A stretch of 64,000 nt of DNA from Siminovitchia thermophila (GCF_016909185.1 NZ_JAFBFH010000013.1:57650-121649), one strand, 5' to 3'; numbered from the stretch's first letter, positions 29,519 through 38,291 are shown. Translations and numbers: made by a program. The notes: generated from the letters alone by a model not told the origin.

Positions 29519-30061
29519 TCATTCATCAAGTTCCGTAAATATACGGCGCAATCGCTCTTTACTGACCGGACCTACAATCTTATGTCGAATAACCCCTTCT
29601 TTATCAACAACATAACTTGTCGGAATCGTCTGTGCTTGATACGTATTGCTTACTTCACCCGTCTCATCGAAAACAATCGGGAATGAGAGCTCATTTTGTT
29701 TGGAAAATGTCCGGACTGCTTCTTTATTTTTTTCCAAATGCAAGAGATTCACTGAAAGAAGCGCGATATTTTCCTCTTTGTTTTCCTCAAAAAAATTTTG
29801 TATATGCGGCATTTCAGCACGGCACGGAGGGCACCAGCTTGCCCAGAAATTTATAAACACATGTTTTCCTTTCAAGTCCGCAAGCGAGAGCTCTTCTCCC
29901 CCATCCGTCTTCAATCGAAAATCGGGTGCCCGCTGTCCGGGTAAATGGCCGACTCCTTCCGGCGCTGTGGATGTTTGCTTTTCGCGATCCTCGCTGAAAT
30001 GCCCAATGAGAAAAAGCCCAATACTAAACATAATAAGCGACATAATCATCTTTTCTTTCAT
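29519..30061 (-). CDS. Second TlpA/ResA-type thiol-disulfide oxidoreductase
   Basis: 180 residues from ATG 30061, whose start codon overlaps the stop of the upstream membrane gene (ATGA). N-terminal anchor (IMSLIMFSIGLFLIGHF), then active site WASWCPPCRAEMPHI and cis-Pro TIPTSYVVD. Related to but clearly distinct from the copy at 27994. Probably reduces a different extracytoplasmic partner. Confidence 0.9.
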   Translation of the reverse strand: MKEKMIMSLIMFSIGLFLIGHFSEDREKQTSTAPEGVGHLPGQRAPDFRLKTDGGEELSLADLKGKHVFINFWASWCPPCRAEMPHIQNFFEENKEENIALLSVNLLHLEKNKEAVRTFSKQNELSFPIVFDETGEVSNTYQAQTIPTSYVVDKEGVIRHKIVGPVSKERLRRIFTELDE

Positions 30062-30696
30062 ACGTTCTCCTTTACGAGCAAATTGTTGCTCAAAAGAATG
30101 GCGCATAATGGAAAAATAATCGCCAGACTCCATTCCGCCAGTGTCAACTCATTCGGCAGTTGAAAGATCATGGCATAGACAATGAAAATTAGTCCCGCTT
30201 TTTTCGGCAAGCGATCAAGCGCGTTTCTGTCCCACAGCCATACGATGAATAATGTCGTTGTGAATACAAAGGAAAGGATTATGAAAAGATTTTCCCCTTG
30301 GGTAATAGCGTGTAAAAATAAATACAAGCCATATCCTGCTGTACCAAATAGCAATAACGTCTCACTCAACTGTTTGTAAATCTTTTTCTTTTTTGCTTGG
30401 CGATACAGATACAAAAAACTTACAAACAGGCCAAGAAAAAACCCTTTCGTGCCGCCGGTAAAATATAAAACGGATGATACATGTGCTTTTACAGTGTCAA
30501 AATCAAACACGACAATGCTGAATTTCCACACAACCCCGATGACAAATAAAGCATTGATGATCATTTCCAGCGACTCTTTCTTCATTTGATGGTGTTTTAC
30601 ATAAACGCTCGTTAAAAGCCACCCGCCAACAAGCGAAAGCAGTGCCAATACCCAATGAAGGGGAATCGTGAATGTACCAAATTGCAAGAGTTGCAT
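30058..30696 (-). CDS. Polytopic membrane protein of the redox cluster (Lgt-like topology)
   Basis: 212 residues with about seven membrane helices, no cysteines in an obvious redox motif. The N-terminal part (FGTFTIPLHWVLALLSLVGGW…) recalls prolipoprotein diacylglyceryl transferase-like proteins, but the Lgt catalytic signature is not visible. RBS AAGGAATG. First gene of a six-gene minus-strand run with tlpA, ccdA, tlpA, regulator and kinase. Function unknown. Confidence 0.7.
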   Translation of the reverse strand: MQLLQFGTFTIPLHWVLALLSLVGGWLLTSVYVKHHQMKKESLEMIINALFVIGVVWKFSIVVFDFDTVKAHVSSVLYFTGGTKGFFLGLFVSFLYLYRQAKKKKIYKQLSETLLLFGTAGYGLYLFLHAITQGENLFIILSFVFTTTLFIVWLWDRNALDRLPKKAGLIFIVYAMIFQLPNELTLAEWSLAIIFPLCAILLSNNLLVKENV

Positions 30697-30890
30697 GACA
30701 GTTTCATTCCTTTTTCCAGAATTTCACCTATTATGCGATAGGTATGTTAAGAATGTGTGAATAAAGAAAAAGAACCGAATCATAACTCCAAAGATGGCCT
30801 TACGTCATTCGATATCAGAAGTGGTATCACAAACAAAATAAAAAAGTCTGGGACACAACTAAATCAGCTGATGAAAAAACGAACAATAAA

Positions 30891-31070
30891 GTGAAACTTC
30901 ATTCAGTAGGGCTCCTACTGAATGTTAGTTGAACCAATCGGCAGTAGGGCTCCTACTGAATGTTAGTTGAACCAATCGGGCATTTAGGTGCCGTTTTCTC
31001 ACACTTGGACCTTTTGTATTCACTCAGATTTTGAAGGGGGAGTCTTACGGCACCTTACATGCGGGATAAA
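30891..31070 (+). repeat. Dispersed intergenic repeat, copy C (with internal duplication)
   Basis: Same unit as at 10481, in the opposite orientation. The hairpin segment AGTAGGGCTCCTACTGAATG plus the following GTTGAACCAATCGG is present twice, making the copy 180 bp. Confidence 0.85.
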
Positions 31071-31213
31071 GTGAAACTTCATTCAGTAGGGCTTCTACTG
31101 AATGTTAGTTGAACCAATCGGGCATTTAGGTGCCGTTTTCTCACACTTGGACCTTTTGTATTCACTCAAGATTTTGAAGGGGGAGTCTTACGGCACCTTA
31201 CATGCGGGATAAA
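31071..31213 (+). repeat. Dispersed intergenic repeat, copy D (tandem to copy C)
   Basis: 143-bp unit starting GTGAAACTTCATTCAGTAGG and ending GCGGGATAAA, directly adjoining copy C. Confidence 0.85.
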
Positions 31214-31249
31214 TTGTCTCAGTGTATAATGCGCAAGCTTTTAGCGTAG

Positions 31250-31312
31250 TCAACATATGTAGACTCCTGCGGGAATAGCTCGAGTTGAAGATCCCTCAGG
31301 AAAGCGAAATAT
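31250..31312. repeat. Second repeat type (GACTCCTGCGGGAA…TCAGGAAAGCG element)
   Basis: Contains GACTCCTGCGGGAATAGC and, inverted, GATCCCTCAGGAAAGC, which can fold into a hairpin. Elements of this form are widespread in Bacillaceae genomes (from memory). Only one copy is seen in this window. Confidence 0.45.
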
Positions 31313-31381
31313 GTTGAGTAGCGATGATAGGAATTTTTTTTACACAAATAACGGGACAAAACCCTGTAAAAATGAAATAAA

Positions 31382-31420
31382 CCGCATGAAATCAGGTTTA
31401 AAAACCTTGATTTCATGCGG
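31382..31420. terminator. Long near-perfect hairpin downstream of yxlG
   Basis: CCGCATGAAATCA (31382-31394) pairs with TGATTTCATGCGG (31408-31420), and the inner AGGTTT/AAACCT extends the stem. No long T-run follows on the minus strand. It could be a terminator or the arm of a small mobile repeat. Confidence 0.5.
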
Positions 31421-31565
31421 CTTGATTCTCACGTTTTTTACGAATATGAATCAGCTTTCAACTTATGTCGCAGTCCCATTTCGTATTCGCTTATGTCCCG
31501 GCCTCGACAGTCTTTCCCAAAAACAAATGTAGCGCCGGACTTGTTTTTTGATGAAGCAAGCTATA

Positions 31566-32342
31566 TCAATAGCTTTCATATGTTTTAAACACAATGCAGG
31601 ACGCCCAAAACATGCAAGCGAGTAAAATGATGCTTGTTACTGCCATTGTCTCAAAGGAGTCCGCCCATTTGCCAGTCATTAACATACTACCCGCTTGATC
31701 TTGCGCATTGGCTGGACTCCATCCCATATATTTTGGAAAAAGGGAGCCGGAAAGCGCGATGGCTGCAACTGTAACCAAACTGGCACCAGCAATACCGGCG
31801 GCTTTTTTCAGCACTGTTCCTGCCAACAATGTAACCGTCAAGGCAAATAAAATCCATATGCTGTAAGCGGCAAAGCTTTTGATAAAACGGATAAGTGCCA
31901 CGTCTTTAAATAAGAGATTTGTATAATAATAGGCGAGTCCGTAGCTCAACGCAAACGACAAAAGGTAGAGCAGCGCATGGGAGAGCCACTTGCTTCCGAT
32001 ATAGTGTAAGGCATGTACCGGCCTCGCCATGATGAGTGTCAGGGAGCCGCTGTTTCTTTCATCGGCAATGAGGTTCATAGCGCCAAGGACAAAGATGGCT
32101 GTTCCGATCAACCCAAATTGGGACAGCGTTCCTACCAGGACTTCTTCCCCGGACGGCATCGGAATTTGAATAACGGCTCCCTCGGGCAGATTTCCCGCCT
32201 TATCCAATATTTCGGGCATATAATACTGGGTGATCGGCTGTGAGATGGCCAGTAAAGATAAAACAACCGGCATCCAGATCAGTTTTTTATCGTGCCAAGC
32301 CTCCCGCCACTCTTTTTTAAACAATGTCCAAAAAATATTCAT
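31566..32342 (-). CDS. yxlG: YxlG-like ABC transporter permease
   Basis: 258 residues with six membrane helices and a large loop after the first helix (…QPITQYYMPEILDKAGNLPEGAV…). Contains the ABC-2-type segment NLIADERNSGSLTLIMARP. ATG 32342 overlaps the stop of the ATPase gene (ATGA). Last gene of the sigY operon. In B. subtilis YxlFG is an exporter of unknown substrate in the SigY regulon. Confidence 0.88.
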   Translation of the reverse strand: MNIFWTLFKKEWREAWHDKKLIWMPVVLSLLAISQPITQYYMPEILDKAGNLPEGAVIQIPMPSGEEVLVGTLSQFGLIGTAIFVLGAMNLIADERNSGSLTLIMARPVHALHYIGSKWLSHALLYLLSFALSYGLAYYYTNLLFKDVALIRFIKSFAAYSIWILFALTVTLLAGTVLKKAAGIAGASLVTVAAIALSGSLFPKYMGWSPANAQDQAGSMLMTGKWADSFETMAVTSIILLACMFWASCIVFKTYESY

Positions 32343-33229
32343 TCTTGAATCAACTCCATATAGGCGTCTTCTAATGTTTGCTCCAATATGGAAAAGCGGG
32401 TAATCGTCAACCCGTTCTCCATACATTCTGTCAGCAGGCGGTTGCGGTCATTTGGTTTTTCCAACATAAATTGCGCTGTTTTGGGTGTTGGGAAAAAAAC
32501 GTCCTTTACATATTTTCTAGTCCCAAGCCACCCCTTCAAGTCTTCTTCTGTTTCGAGAATAAAGGAACTGCCCAGATGGTCCCTTTTTAAAGAAGAAAGA
32601 GGACCTGCCCACTTGACCTTTCCATCTTTTAACACGACAATATCATCACAAATTTGTTCGGCATCATGTAGAACATGGGTAGAAAACAGGATCGACATCT
32701 TCGTTTTCAACTCATTCATCATCATCAATACATCTCTGCGCCCTGTAGGGTCCAAAGCGGAAACAGGTTCATCCAAAATTAATAATTTTGGTTTATGAAG
32801 TAGGGCCTGTGCCAAACCAAGCCTTTGCTTCATCCCGCCGGAAAAGCCGCCGATTTGCTTCTTTTTAGCGTCTTCCAGACCTGCAAAAGCAAGCATCTCT
32901 TCCACTCTTTCCCTCAATATTTTTTTCGGTACGCCGGAAAGATTCCCGGAAAAATGCAAATATTGCTCGGCAGTCATCCACGGAAAGAAGGATGGATATT
33001 GTGGCAAATAGCCGATGTGCTGCCTATTGATGTTTGTCTTCCCCAAAAATATGATCCTGCCGGAATCCGGTGTTAAAAGGCCGGAAAGCATTTTGAGTGT
33101 TGTTGTTTTTCCCGATCCGTTTGGTCCCAATAAAGCGACACATTCCTTTTCTTTCATGGTGATATTTACTTGATCAACTGCTGTATGCAGCTTGAACGTT
33201 TTCACCAGTTTTTCCGCTGATAATATCAT
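32339..33229 (-). CDS. yxlF: YxlF-like ABC transporter ATPase
   Basis: 296 residues: Walker A LLGPNGSGKTTTLKML, Q-loop GYLPQYPSFF, signature GGFSGGMKQRLGLAQAL, Walker B LLILDEPVSALDP, H-loop FSTHVLHDA. Partner of the permease that overlaps its end; 9 bp after yxlE. Its position behind sigY-yxlCDE identifies it. Confidence 0.92.
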   Translation of the reverse strand: MILSAEKLVKTFKLHTAVDQVNITMKEKECVALLGPNGSGKTTTLKMLSGLLTPDSGRIIFLGKTNINRQHIGYLPQYPSFFPWMTAEQYLHFSGNLSGVPKKILRERVEEMLAFAGLEDAKKKQIGGFSGGMKQRLGLAQALLHKPKLLILDEPVSALDPTGRRDVLMMMNELKTKMSILFSTHVLHDAEQICDDIVVLKDGKVKWAGPLSSLKRDHLGSSFILETEEDLKGWLGTRKYVKDVFFPTPKTAQFMLEKPNDRNRLLTECMENGLTITRFSILEQTLEDAYMELIQE

Positions 33230-33238
33230 TTTGCACCC

Positions 33239-33430
33239 CTACCCTCTTTTTGGCCTGCCAAATACAAAATATAAAACCGGCCCCAGTATACTGATGAATA
33301 AAATAATGAGAATCCACAGCCATTTGGGTCCCCTTGTATGTTCTTCCTTTACGCAGCTGATAAGCGCTGTAACAATTAATACGAGATCCAACACAATGAG
33401 TGGAATGATCAATTCCCAAGATGGGGTCAT
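33239..33430 (-). CDS. yxlE: YxlE, PLDc_N-type small membrane protein
   Basis: 63 residues from ATG 33430, which has GAGGAG 9 nt upstream. Two membrane helices and the PLDc_N-type end RGPKWLWILIILFISILGPVLYFVFGR. In B. subtilis YxlC-E are negative regulators of SigY. Confidence 0.88.
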   Translation of the reverse strand: MTPSWELIIPLIVLDLVLIVTALISCVKEEHTRGPKWLWILIILFISILGPVLYFVFGRPKRG

Positions 33431-33444
33431 GTGTAACTCTCCTC

Positions 33445-33645
33445 TCACTTTTGTTTTTTACGATAAGGCCTGACGACAAAGAAATAATAAAAGATAGTTG
33501 GAAACGGCAATTGAATGAGCCCCCACAGTCCCCAAAACCAGGCATATGCGCCCTTTTTTCTGGCATCCACGAAGAGAAGGATGCTTTGTGTCAGCATAAA
33601 CGGCGATAGAATCAATAAGACAAGCAGTTTATCAGACTCCATCAT
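33445..33645 (-). CDS. yxlD: YxlD small membrane protein
   Basis: 66 residues from ATG 33645, inside the end of yxlC and preceded by GAGGTGG. Two membrane helices (LLVLLILSPFMLTQSILLFVDA; FPTIFYYFFVV) with a conserved ARKKGAYAWFWGLWG turn. Required with YxlC to hold SigY inactive in B. subtilis. Confidence 0.85.
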   Translation of the reverse strand: MMESDKLLVLLILSPFMLTQSILLFVDARKKGAYAWFWGLWGLIQLPFPTIFYYFFVVRPYRKKQK

Positions 33646-33967
33646 CAATCTCAGCCACCTCTGCCGATTCATTCCGGCGTTTTCTTTCCACCATGTAAAT
33701 AATCGGAACCGTTGCCAAAGCCAATCCCTGAATCCATAAAAATACTTTCGGCAACTTGAATGCGATCACCACATAAGACATGAAAATGACGAGAGCGGTG
33801 CATATAAATACGATCAACTCACGCTTCAGCGCTTGCCGGCGTGCTTTTTTACGTTCCATCAAGGCATTCATGATTTGATTGCGACTCGGTGTTGCGGCGT
33901 CCTGGGCATTTTCAATTTTTTTCAAGTCTTCGGTGAAATGTTTCATCCACTCTTTGTTCTCCTTCAC
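33632..33967 (-). CDS. yxlC: YxlC, anti-sigma factor for SigY
   Basis: 111 residues. N-terminal cytoplasmic part, then two membrane helices ([39 protein letters not shown]). GTG 33967 overlaps the sigY stop (GTGA) and has AAGGAG 8 nt upstream. Membrane-bound anti-sigma by position and B. subtilis precedent. Confidence 0.85.
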   Translation of the reverse strand: MKENKEWMKHFTEDLKKIENAQDAATPSRNQIMNALMERKKARRQALKRELIVFICTALVIFMSYVVIAFKLPKVFLWIQGLALATVPIIYMVERKRRNESAEVAEIDDGV

Positions 33968-34500
33968 GTCGGCCACTCCTTTCTTAATTGTTTTAACCCA
34001 TGATGCACGCGTGATTTTACTGTTCCTTCTTTCAGCCGAAGTATAATAGCGATTTCTGCATACGTGTAACCGTAATAATGTTTTAATAATATCGGTACCC
34101 GCATTTCCGGTTCGAGTTCAGCGAACAGCTCCATATTCTCTGTCCATCTCTCTCCGTTCATGGCAAGTTGCCATTTCATTTTCCGAAGGGCTTCAGCTTT
34201 TGCCTTTTCAAATATTTTTCTTCGCCTTTTTTCTTTTCGCTGTAAATCAAGAAACAGGCGGGAAGCGATCGAAATAAGCCAAGTAGAAAACTTGGATTCT
34301 TCCTTAAAGCTTTGTATGTGAACGTATGCTTTTAGCATCGTTTCCTGGGCCAGATCTTCAGAAACATCCGGCCGGAGGCTCAGCTTGATTAAATATTTAT
34401 ATAAAAATGGATAATTCCTTTGAAATAACGTGGCGAATGCCTCGTCCTTTCCGCTTTTTGCCTCTTGAATCAATCTTTTCTCATCATCGCCCACGTTCAA
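33964..34500 (-). CDS. sigY: ECF RNA polymerase sigma factor SigY
   Basis: 178 residues from TTG 34500, chosen because AAAGGAGG lies about 11 nt upstream and because the ATG at 34572 falls inside the promoter. Region 2 runs [21 protein letters not shown]…[18 protein letters not shown]; region 4 ends [35 protein letters not shown]. 178 is also the length I recall for B. subtilis SigY. Heads sigY-yxlCDEFG. Confidence 0.92.
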   Translation of the reverse strand: MNVGDDEKRLIQEAKSGKDEAFATLFQRNYPFLYKYLIKLSLRPDVSEDLAQETMLKAYVHIQSFKEESKFSTWLISIASRLFLDLQRKEKRRRKIFEKAKAEALRKMKWQLAMNGERWTENMELFAELEPEMRVPILLKHYYGYTYAEIAIILRLKEGTVKSRVHHGLKQLRKEWPT

Positions 34501-34545
34501 CCGCAGCCAAGCCTCCTTTCTTTCTGCTGTTCTCTCACTTATTAT

Positions 34546-34571
34546 GACGCGCATGCGGACCAAATCGTTCA
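34546..34571 (-). promoter_or_regulatory. SigY-type autoregulatory promoter
   Basis: Minus strand: TGAACG (34566-34571), 16-bp spacer, CGTC (34546-34549), about 45 bp before the sigY start. TGAACG/CGTC is the SigY-dependent promoter pattern known from B. subtilis, where sigY drives its own operon. Confidence 0.75.
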
Positions 34572-34662
34572 AAAATAAATAATTTTTTTGGGAATGACAT
34601 AAAGGATTACAGCGATACAGAATGTAGTATGTAGTGCAAAATGATGCAAGGAGTGGATTTTC

Positions 34663-35178
34663 GTGAATTCATTACGTCAATTTCAACTGTTTCGCGGCCT
34701 CACGCTCCAAGTACTGGAGGATTTGAAAGAAACAAAATGGGATGCACAGCACCCGGGGCAGCCTAATACTATTTGCTGGAATACCGGCCATTTATACATA
34801 ACGAGCGAGTTCCTCATGAATAAAACTGATCATCATTATGAAGTTCACCAACCGGAATGGAGCGCCTTTTTCGCTCCCGGAACAAGGCCTTCGGATGACG
34901 GAAGAACCGCCATCCCCTGCCAACATAATAGAAGCATTGAAAGAACAACAGAAGCAGCGAATCACCGATTATTTTTCCGGCAAACTGCAAAATAAAGCAA
35001 CCGAAGCATTTGTTATAGCGGTTCAAAGCGTGCGTGGGATATGAGCGAGGATGATTTTTCAACCGATCCCATCTTTTTTAACAACAACATGGATACAGTC
35101 GACCTGCTCGTTCAGTTTACCTCCTATCACGAAGGCCTTCATAGCGGGATCATTAAAACTTTGAAAAATATTTTATAA
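34663..35178 (+). pseudogene. DinB/YfiT-like metal-dependent protein gene with two frameshifts
   Basis: GTG 34663 behind AAGGAG opens a frame beginning QFQLFRGLTLQVLEDL and then NTICWNTGHLYITSEFL, a DinB-type His-containing helix. Near 34890 sense moves one frame (TEEPPSPANIIEALKEQQKQ…), and near 35035 it returns to the first frame (MSEDDFSTDP…FTSYHEGLHSGIIKTL), with the final His of the DinB metal site in YHEGLH. Two compensating indels have broken an otherwise complete gene of about 170 codons. Confidence 0.75.
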
Positions 35179-35179
35179 A

Positions 35180-35320
35180 GTGAAACTTCATTCAGTAGGG
35201 CTCCTACTGAATGTTAGTTGAACCAATCGGGCATGTAGGTGCCGTTTTCTCCCACTTGAACCTTTTGTATTCACTCAAGATTTTGAAGTGGTGTATTTGG
35301 CACCTTACATGCGGGATAAA
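35180..35320 (+). repeat. Dispersed intergenic repeat, copy E
   Basis: 141-bp unit, GTGAAACTTCATTCAGTAGG to GCGGGATAAA, beginning one base after the stop codon of the broken DinB gene. Confidence 0.85.
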
Positions 35321-35325
35321 GCCAA

Positions 35326-35370
35326 AAAGGATCCTGTCTTGAAGCATTCATTCAAAACAGGACCCTTTAT
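35326..35370. terminator. Hairpin after repeat copy E
   Basis: AAGGATCCTGT and ACAGGACCCTTT form an imperfect stem around a 20-base loop, with T-rich flank on the plus side. Confidence 0.5.
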
Positions 35371-35512
35371 GAATTTCTACATTAGATGGAGGGAACCAAA
35401 ATGTTCATTAAGTTTCGATCCCCTCATTGAAGCATTTGAGCTGGATACTGTGACACGCAAGTGATTGCTTGAAAAGGCGAATGCATATCGGCAAATATTC
35501 CGCTGACAGTGG

Positions 35513-37426
35513 CTAGATCGCGCGCTTTAATTTGCGAATATATCCCATTCGTATGAACAGGAAATAAATGACTTGGATGACAAAAAAGCTGCCTAGCACA
35601 AGTGTTGATTCTTTTACAAGTGAAAAATCAAACATATTGTGTAATGCCGTCAGTGCCACAGCTCCGTGAATCACCGCCACTAGTATGGGAGCGAAGAACA
35701 AAAGGCCAAGTTGGATCGTAACGATTTTGGAAAGCTCTTTATGAGTCAGCCCCAGCTTCCCGATCGCTGCAAACTTGCGCTTTTCCTCATCCAAATCCGT
35801 GTAAAGGCGGAAGTATAGAAAGCTGCCTGCGGCGACAAAAAAGACCGCTCCTATAAACAAACCAATAAATAACGTCGCGCCAAACGCTTGATTGATAAAG
35901 CTCCACGTAGCGGCAAGCGAAAAGAATTGATAGGGCTCTTCAAATCCTTCGGGCTGAATGGCACTGTTGATCTTTTTGCCAATCTCGCTCGTTTCCTTCC
36001 AATCTTTTGTATAAAATGCATAAAAAGTTTTTTGATTTTCAATCTTTGTCAGCTTTTCAAACAAGCGATCATCAACGATGATATAATCTTGATAGTCTGG
36101 AAATATACCGGCCTCTTGCGAAGTCGTTTGTTCCAAACTCACTTCATTTTTCTTCAGAACAATCGTCTTATGGCTCTCCTTTTCTACATTTCGTTGACTG
36201 CCATTTAATTCACGTTTCGGATAAACGACCATCGCTTCGTTCCCGCTAAGGTTTGCCTTCTTAAGCTCGAATTCACCACTTTGAATAAGATTATTATAAT
36301 CCGACTCCCTTACAATACTGAGGGACTGATCATATTCCTCACCTGTAGCGAGCAGTTCTTTCACCACGACTTTCGTTTCTTGAAAAGGAATTCCTTCCTG
36401 ATCCAATTCATCGCGAATAAAAGAAACATGTTCTGTTTCACTTTTGTTCTCTTCCCCTGATACATATTCAAACGCGAAGGGACTTTCCTCCACTAACGAA
36501 GTCGTCACCATCGACCGAAAACCGACAAGCGATCCAATAGCGGTAAAAGCAACAGTTGAAACAATGGCAACAAAGAAAAACGTACGCGCATTATCCTTCA
36601 TTCGGTAGGCAAGGTCTGAAAAAAGCACAAGGTTCGTTTTTTTCCAAAAGAAAGATTGCCTCTTCTTTAAAGCACGGATCACAAAGACACTGAGCTGCGT
36701 GAACAAAAAATACGTCCCTATGATGACGACCGTTGTCACCGGGATCATCGCCACCGCCACCCCCAAACCTTTCACAAGCAATGCGGCGACATATCCACCG
36801 ATGAGCAACACGGCAGCTAAAAGAGAAAGTAGCAACGATCCTTTCGGTTCAGCCTTCGGGACAGAACTTCCTTTCATTAAATCAACCAACTTGCTCCCTT
36901 TTAAAATAACAACTGTCGCAAAAGAAATAATCACAAACAGGAAGAGAAATGAAACAAACGTTAAAGCGAGTGCTTTTACAGGAAAGTAGAAAAGTAATGG
37001 CTCTTCCAATTCCAATATATTTTCCGCCGCCAACAGCAACATTTTTGAAAAAATAATCCCGAGGCCGATCCCCAATATTGTTGCAAAAAAACCGATGATT
37101 ACATTTTCGAGGAACACCATTCTGCGGAGCTGCATATTTGTCATCCCATGCATGACAAGCAAGCCAAATTCTTTTTTTCGTGTTTTTAAAAACGAACTCA
37201 TAGAAAATAACACGAAAATAAAGGAAAAGACATAAATGATCGCTTCCGCAAAATGCAATCCAAGCGAGACGCTTGAATGAATCGTTTCTTTATTAAAAGC
37301 GGGGTGAAAGGCAAACATGGCATAAACGAAAAACACCATCACCGCAAACGTGCTGCTTAAAAAATAGCCGGCATACGTCCGTTTGTTTCGCATGACATTA
37401 TTAAACGCGAACTGTCGAAAGGTCAT
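35513..37426 (-). CDS. BceB-type ABC transporter permease (antimicrobial-peptide sensing and resistance)
   Basis: 637 residues, ten predicted membrane helices with the large extracellular domain of about 200 residues between helices 7 and 8 (about 305-510), the BceB signature. Helices contain two FtsX-like segments. In this family the permease both removes cell-wall-active peptides from lipid II-cycle intermediates and signals to a BceS-type kinase. Encoded with ATPase, kinase and regulator. Overlaps the ATPase gene by 26 bp. Confidence 0.92.
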   Translation of the reverse strand: MTFRQFAFNNVMRNKRTYAGYFLSSTFAVMVFFVYAMFAFHPAFNKETIHSSVSLGLHFAEAIIYVFSFIFVLFSMSSFLKTRKKEFGLLVMHGMTNMQLRRMVFLENVIIGFFATILGIGLGIIFSKMLLLAAENILELEEPLLFYFPVKALALTFVSFLFLFVIISFATVVILKGSKLVDLMKGSSVPKAEPKGSLLLSLLAAVLLIGGYVAALLVKGLGVAVAMIPVTTVVIIGTYFLFTQLSVFVIRALKKRQSFFWKKTNLVLFSDLAYRMKDNARTFFFVAIVSTVAFTAIGSLVGFRSMVTTSLVEESPFAFEYVSGEENKSETEHVSFIRDELDQEGIPFQETKVVVKELLATGEEYDQSLSIVRESDYNNLIQSGEFELKKANLSGNEAMVVYPKRELNGSQRNVEKESHKTIVLKKNEVSLEQTTSQEAGIFPDYQDYIIVDDRLFEKLTKIENQKTFYAFYTKDWKETSEIGKKINSAIQPEGFEEPYQFFSLAATWSFINQAFGATLFIGLFIGAVFFVAAGSFLYFRLYTDLDEEKRKFAAIGKLGLTHKELSKIVTIQLGLLFFAPILVAVIHGAVALTALHNMFDFSLVKESTLVLGSFFVIQVIYFLFIRMGYIRKLKRAI

Positions 37427-38171
37427 GCGAATCCCCTCCTAATAGTGATAACACATCAATGATTTTCTGGAAAAAAGCCTGGCGATTGTCTCCGCGATGA
37501 ATTTCATTATAAAGCTTGCCATCTTTAATAAAAATCACACGATGACAATAACTTGCGGCAATCGGATCATGAGTCACCATCATCATCGTTGTTTGATCTT
37601 TTTGATTAATCTCTTCCATTGTTTCCATGACATCTTTTGACGATTTTGAATCAAGGTTTCCCGTCGGTTCATCCGCAAGCAGCATATCCGGTGAATGAAT
37701 GATCGCACGCGCAATCGCCGTCCGTTGGGCCTGTCCGCCCGAAATTTCATAAATGCGCTTTTTTAGCAGTTTACTGATCCCAAGTTTTTCAGCGACTTTT
37801 TGCAACTTTTCTTTCATGACTTTCACTTTTTCACCGTCAAGAGTGAGCGGAAGCACAATATTTTCTTCGACCGTTAATGTGTGAAGCAGATTAAAGTCTT
37901 GGAAAACAAACCCAAGCTGCCTACGGCGAAAAAGAGCCAATTGCTCATTTGTCAGTTGAAACGGATTGTTTCCATTGATCAACACTTCTCCTGTTGTCGG
38001 CTGATCGATCGTGGCAACCATATTCAGCAGCGTTGTTTTTCCGCTTCCCGAAGGCCCCATAATGCCGACAAACTCCCCTTTATTAATCGTGAAATGAATA
38101 TTCTCAAGTGCTTTGTAAGGTACTTTTCCGTCATATATCTTACTGAGCTGCTTGACATGTAACATTTCCAT
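37401..38171 (-). CDS. BceA-type ABC transporter ATPase
   Basis: 256 residues from ATG 38171: Walker A GIMGPSGSGKTTLLNMV, Q-loop VFQDFNLLHTLTVEENI, signature YEISGGQAQRTAIARAI, Walker B DMLLADEPTGNLD, H-loop MVTHDPIAASYC. This is the MacB/BceA subfamily. A palindrome lies about 100 bp upstream. Probably induced by the regulator encoded at 39264. Confidence 0.92.
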   Translation of the reverse strand: MEMLHVKQLSKIYDGKVPYKALENIHFTINKGEFVGIMGPSGSGKTTLLNMVATIDQPTTGEVLINGNNPFQLTNEQLALFRRRQLGFVFQDFNLLHTLTVEENIVLPLTLDGEKVKVMKEKLQKVAEKLGISKLLKKRIYEISGGQAQRTAIARAIIHSPDMLLADEPTGNLDSKSSKDVMETMEEINQKDQTTMMMVTHDPIAASYCHRVIFIKDGKLYNEIHRGDNRQAFFQKIIDVLSLLGGDSHDLSTVRV

Positions 38172-38269
38172 GCAAAAAAACCCCTTTCTTAACTCAAGTG
38201 TTAAAACTGGCACTATCATAAGCTTAATCGTTAAGCGGGGCCTCCATCTATCGGTTCACCTTTCATTTT

Positions 38270-38287
38270 CCTTACAATGACGTAAGG
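38270..38287. promoter_or_regulatory. Perfect palindrome, candidate operator of the Bce-type regulator
   Basis: CCTTAC-AATGAC-GTAAGG (6-bp arms, 6-bp spacer) lies just after the kinase stop and upstream of the ATPase gene, where a BceR-like regulator must act to induce the transporter. No T-run follows, so it is unlikely to be a terminator. Confidence 0.45.
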
Positions 38288-38291
38288 TTGT

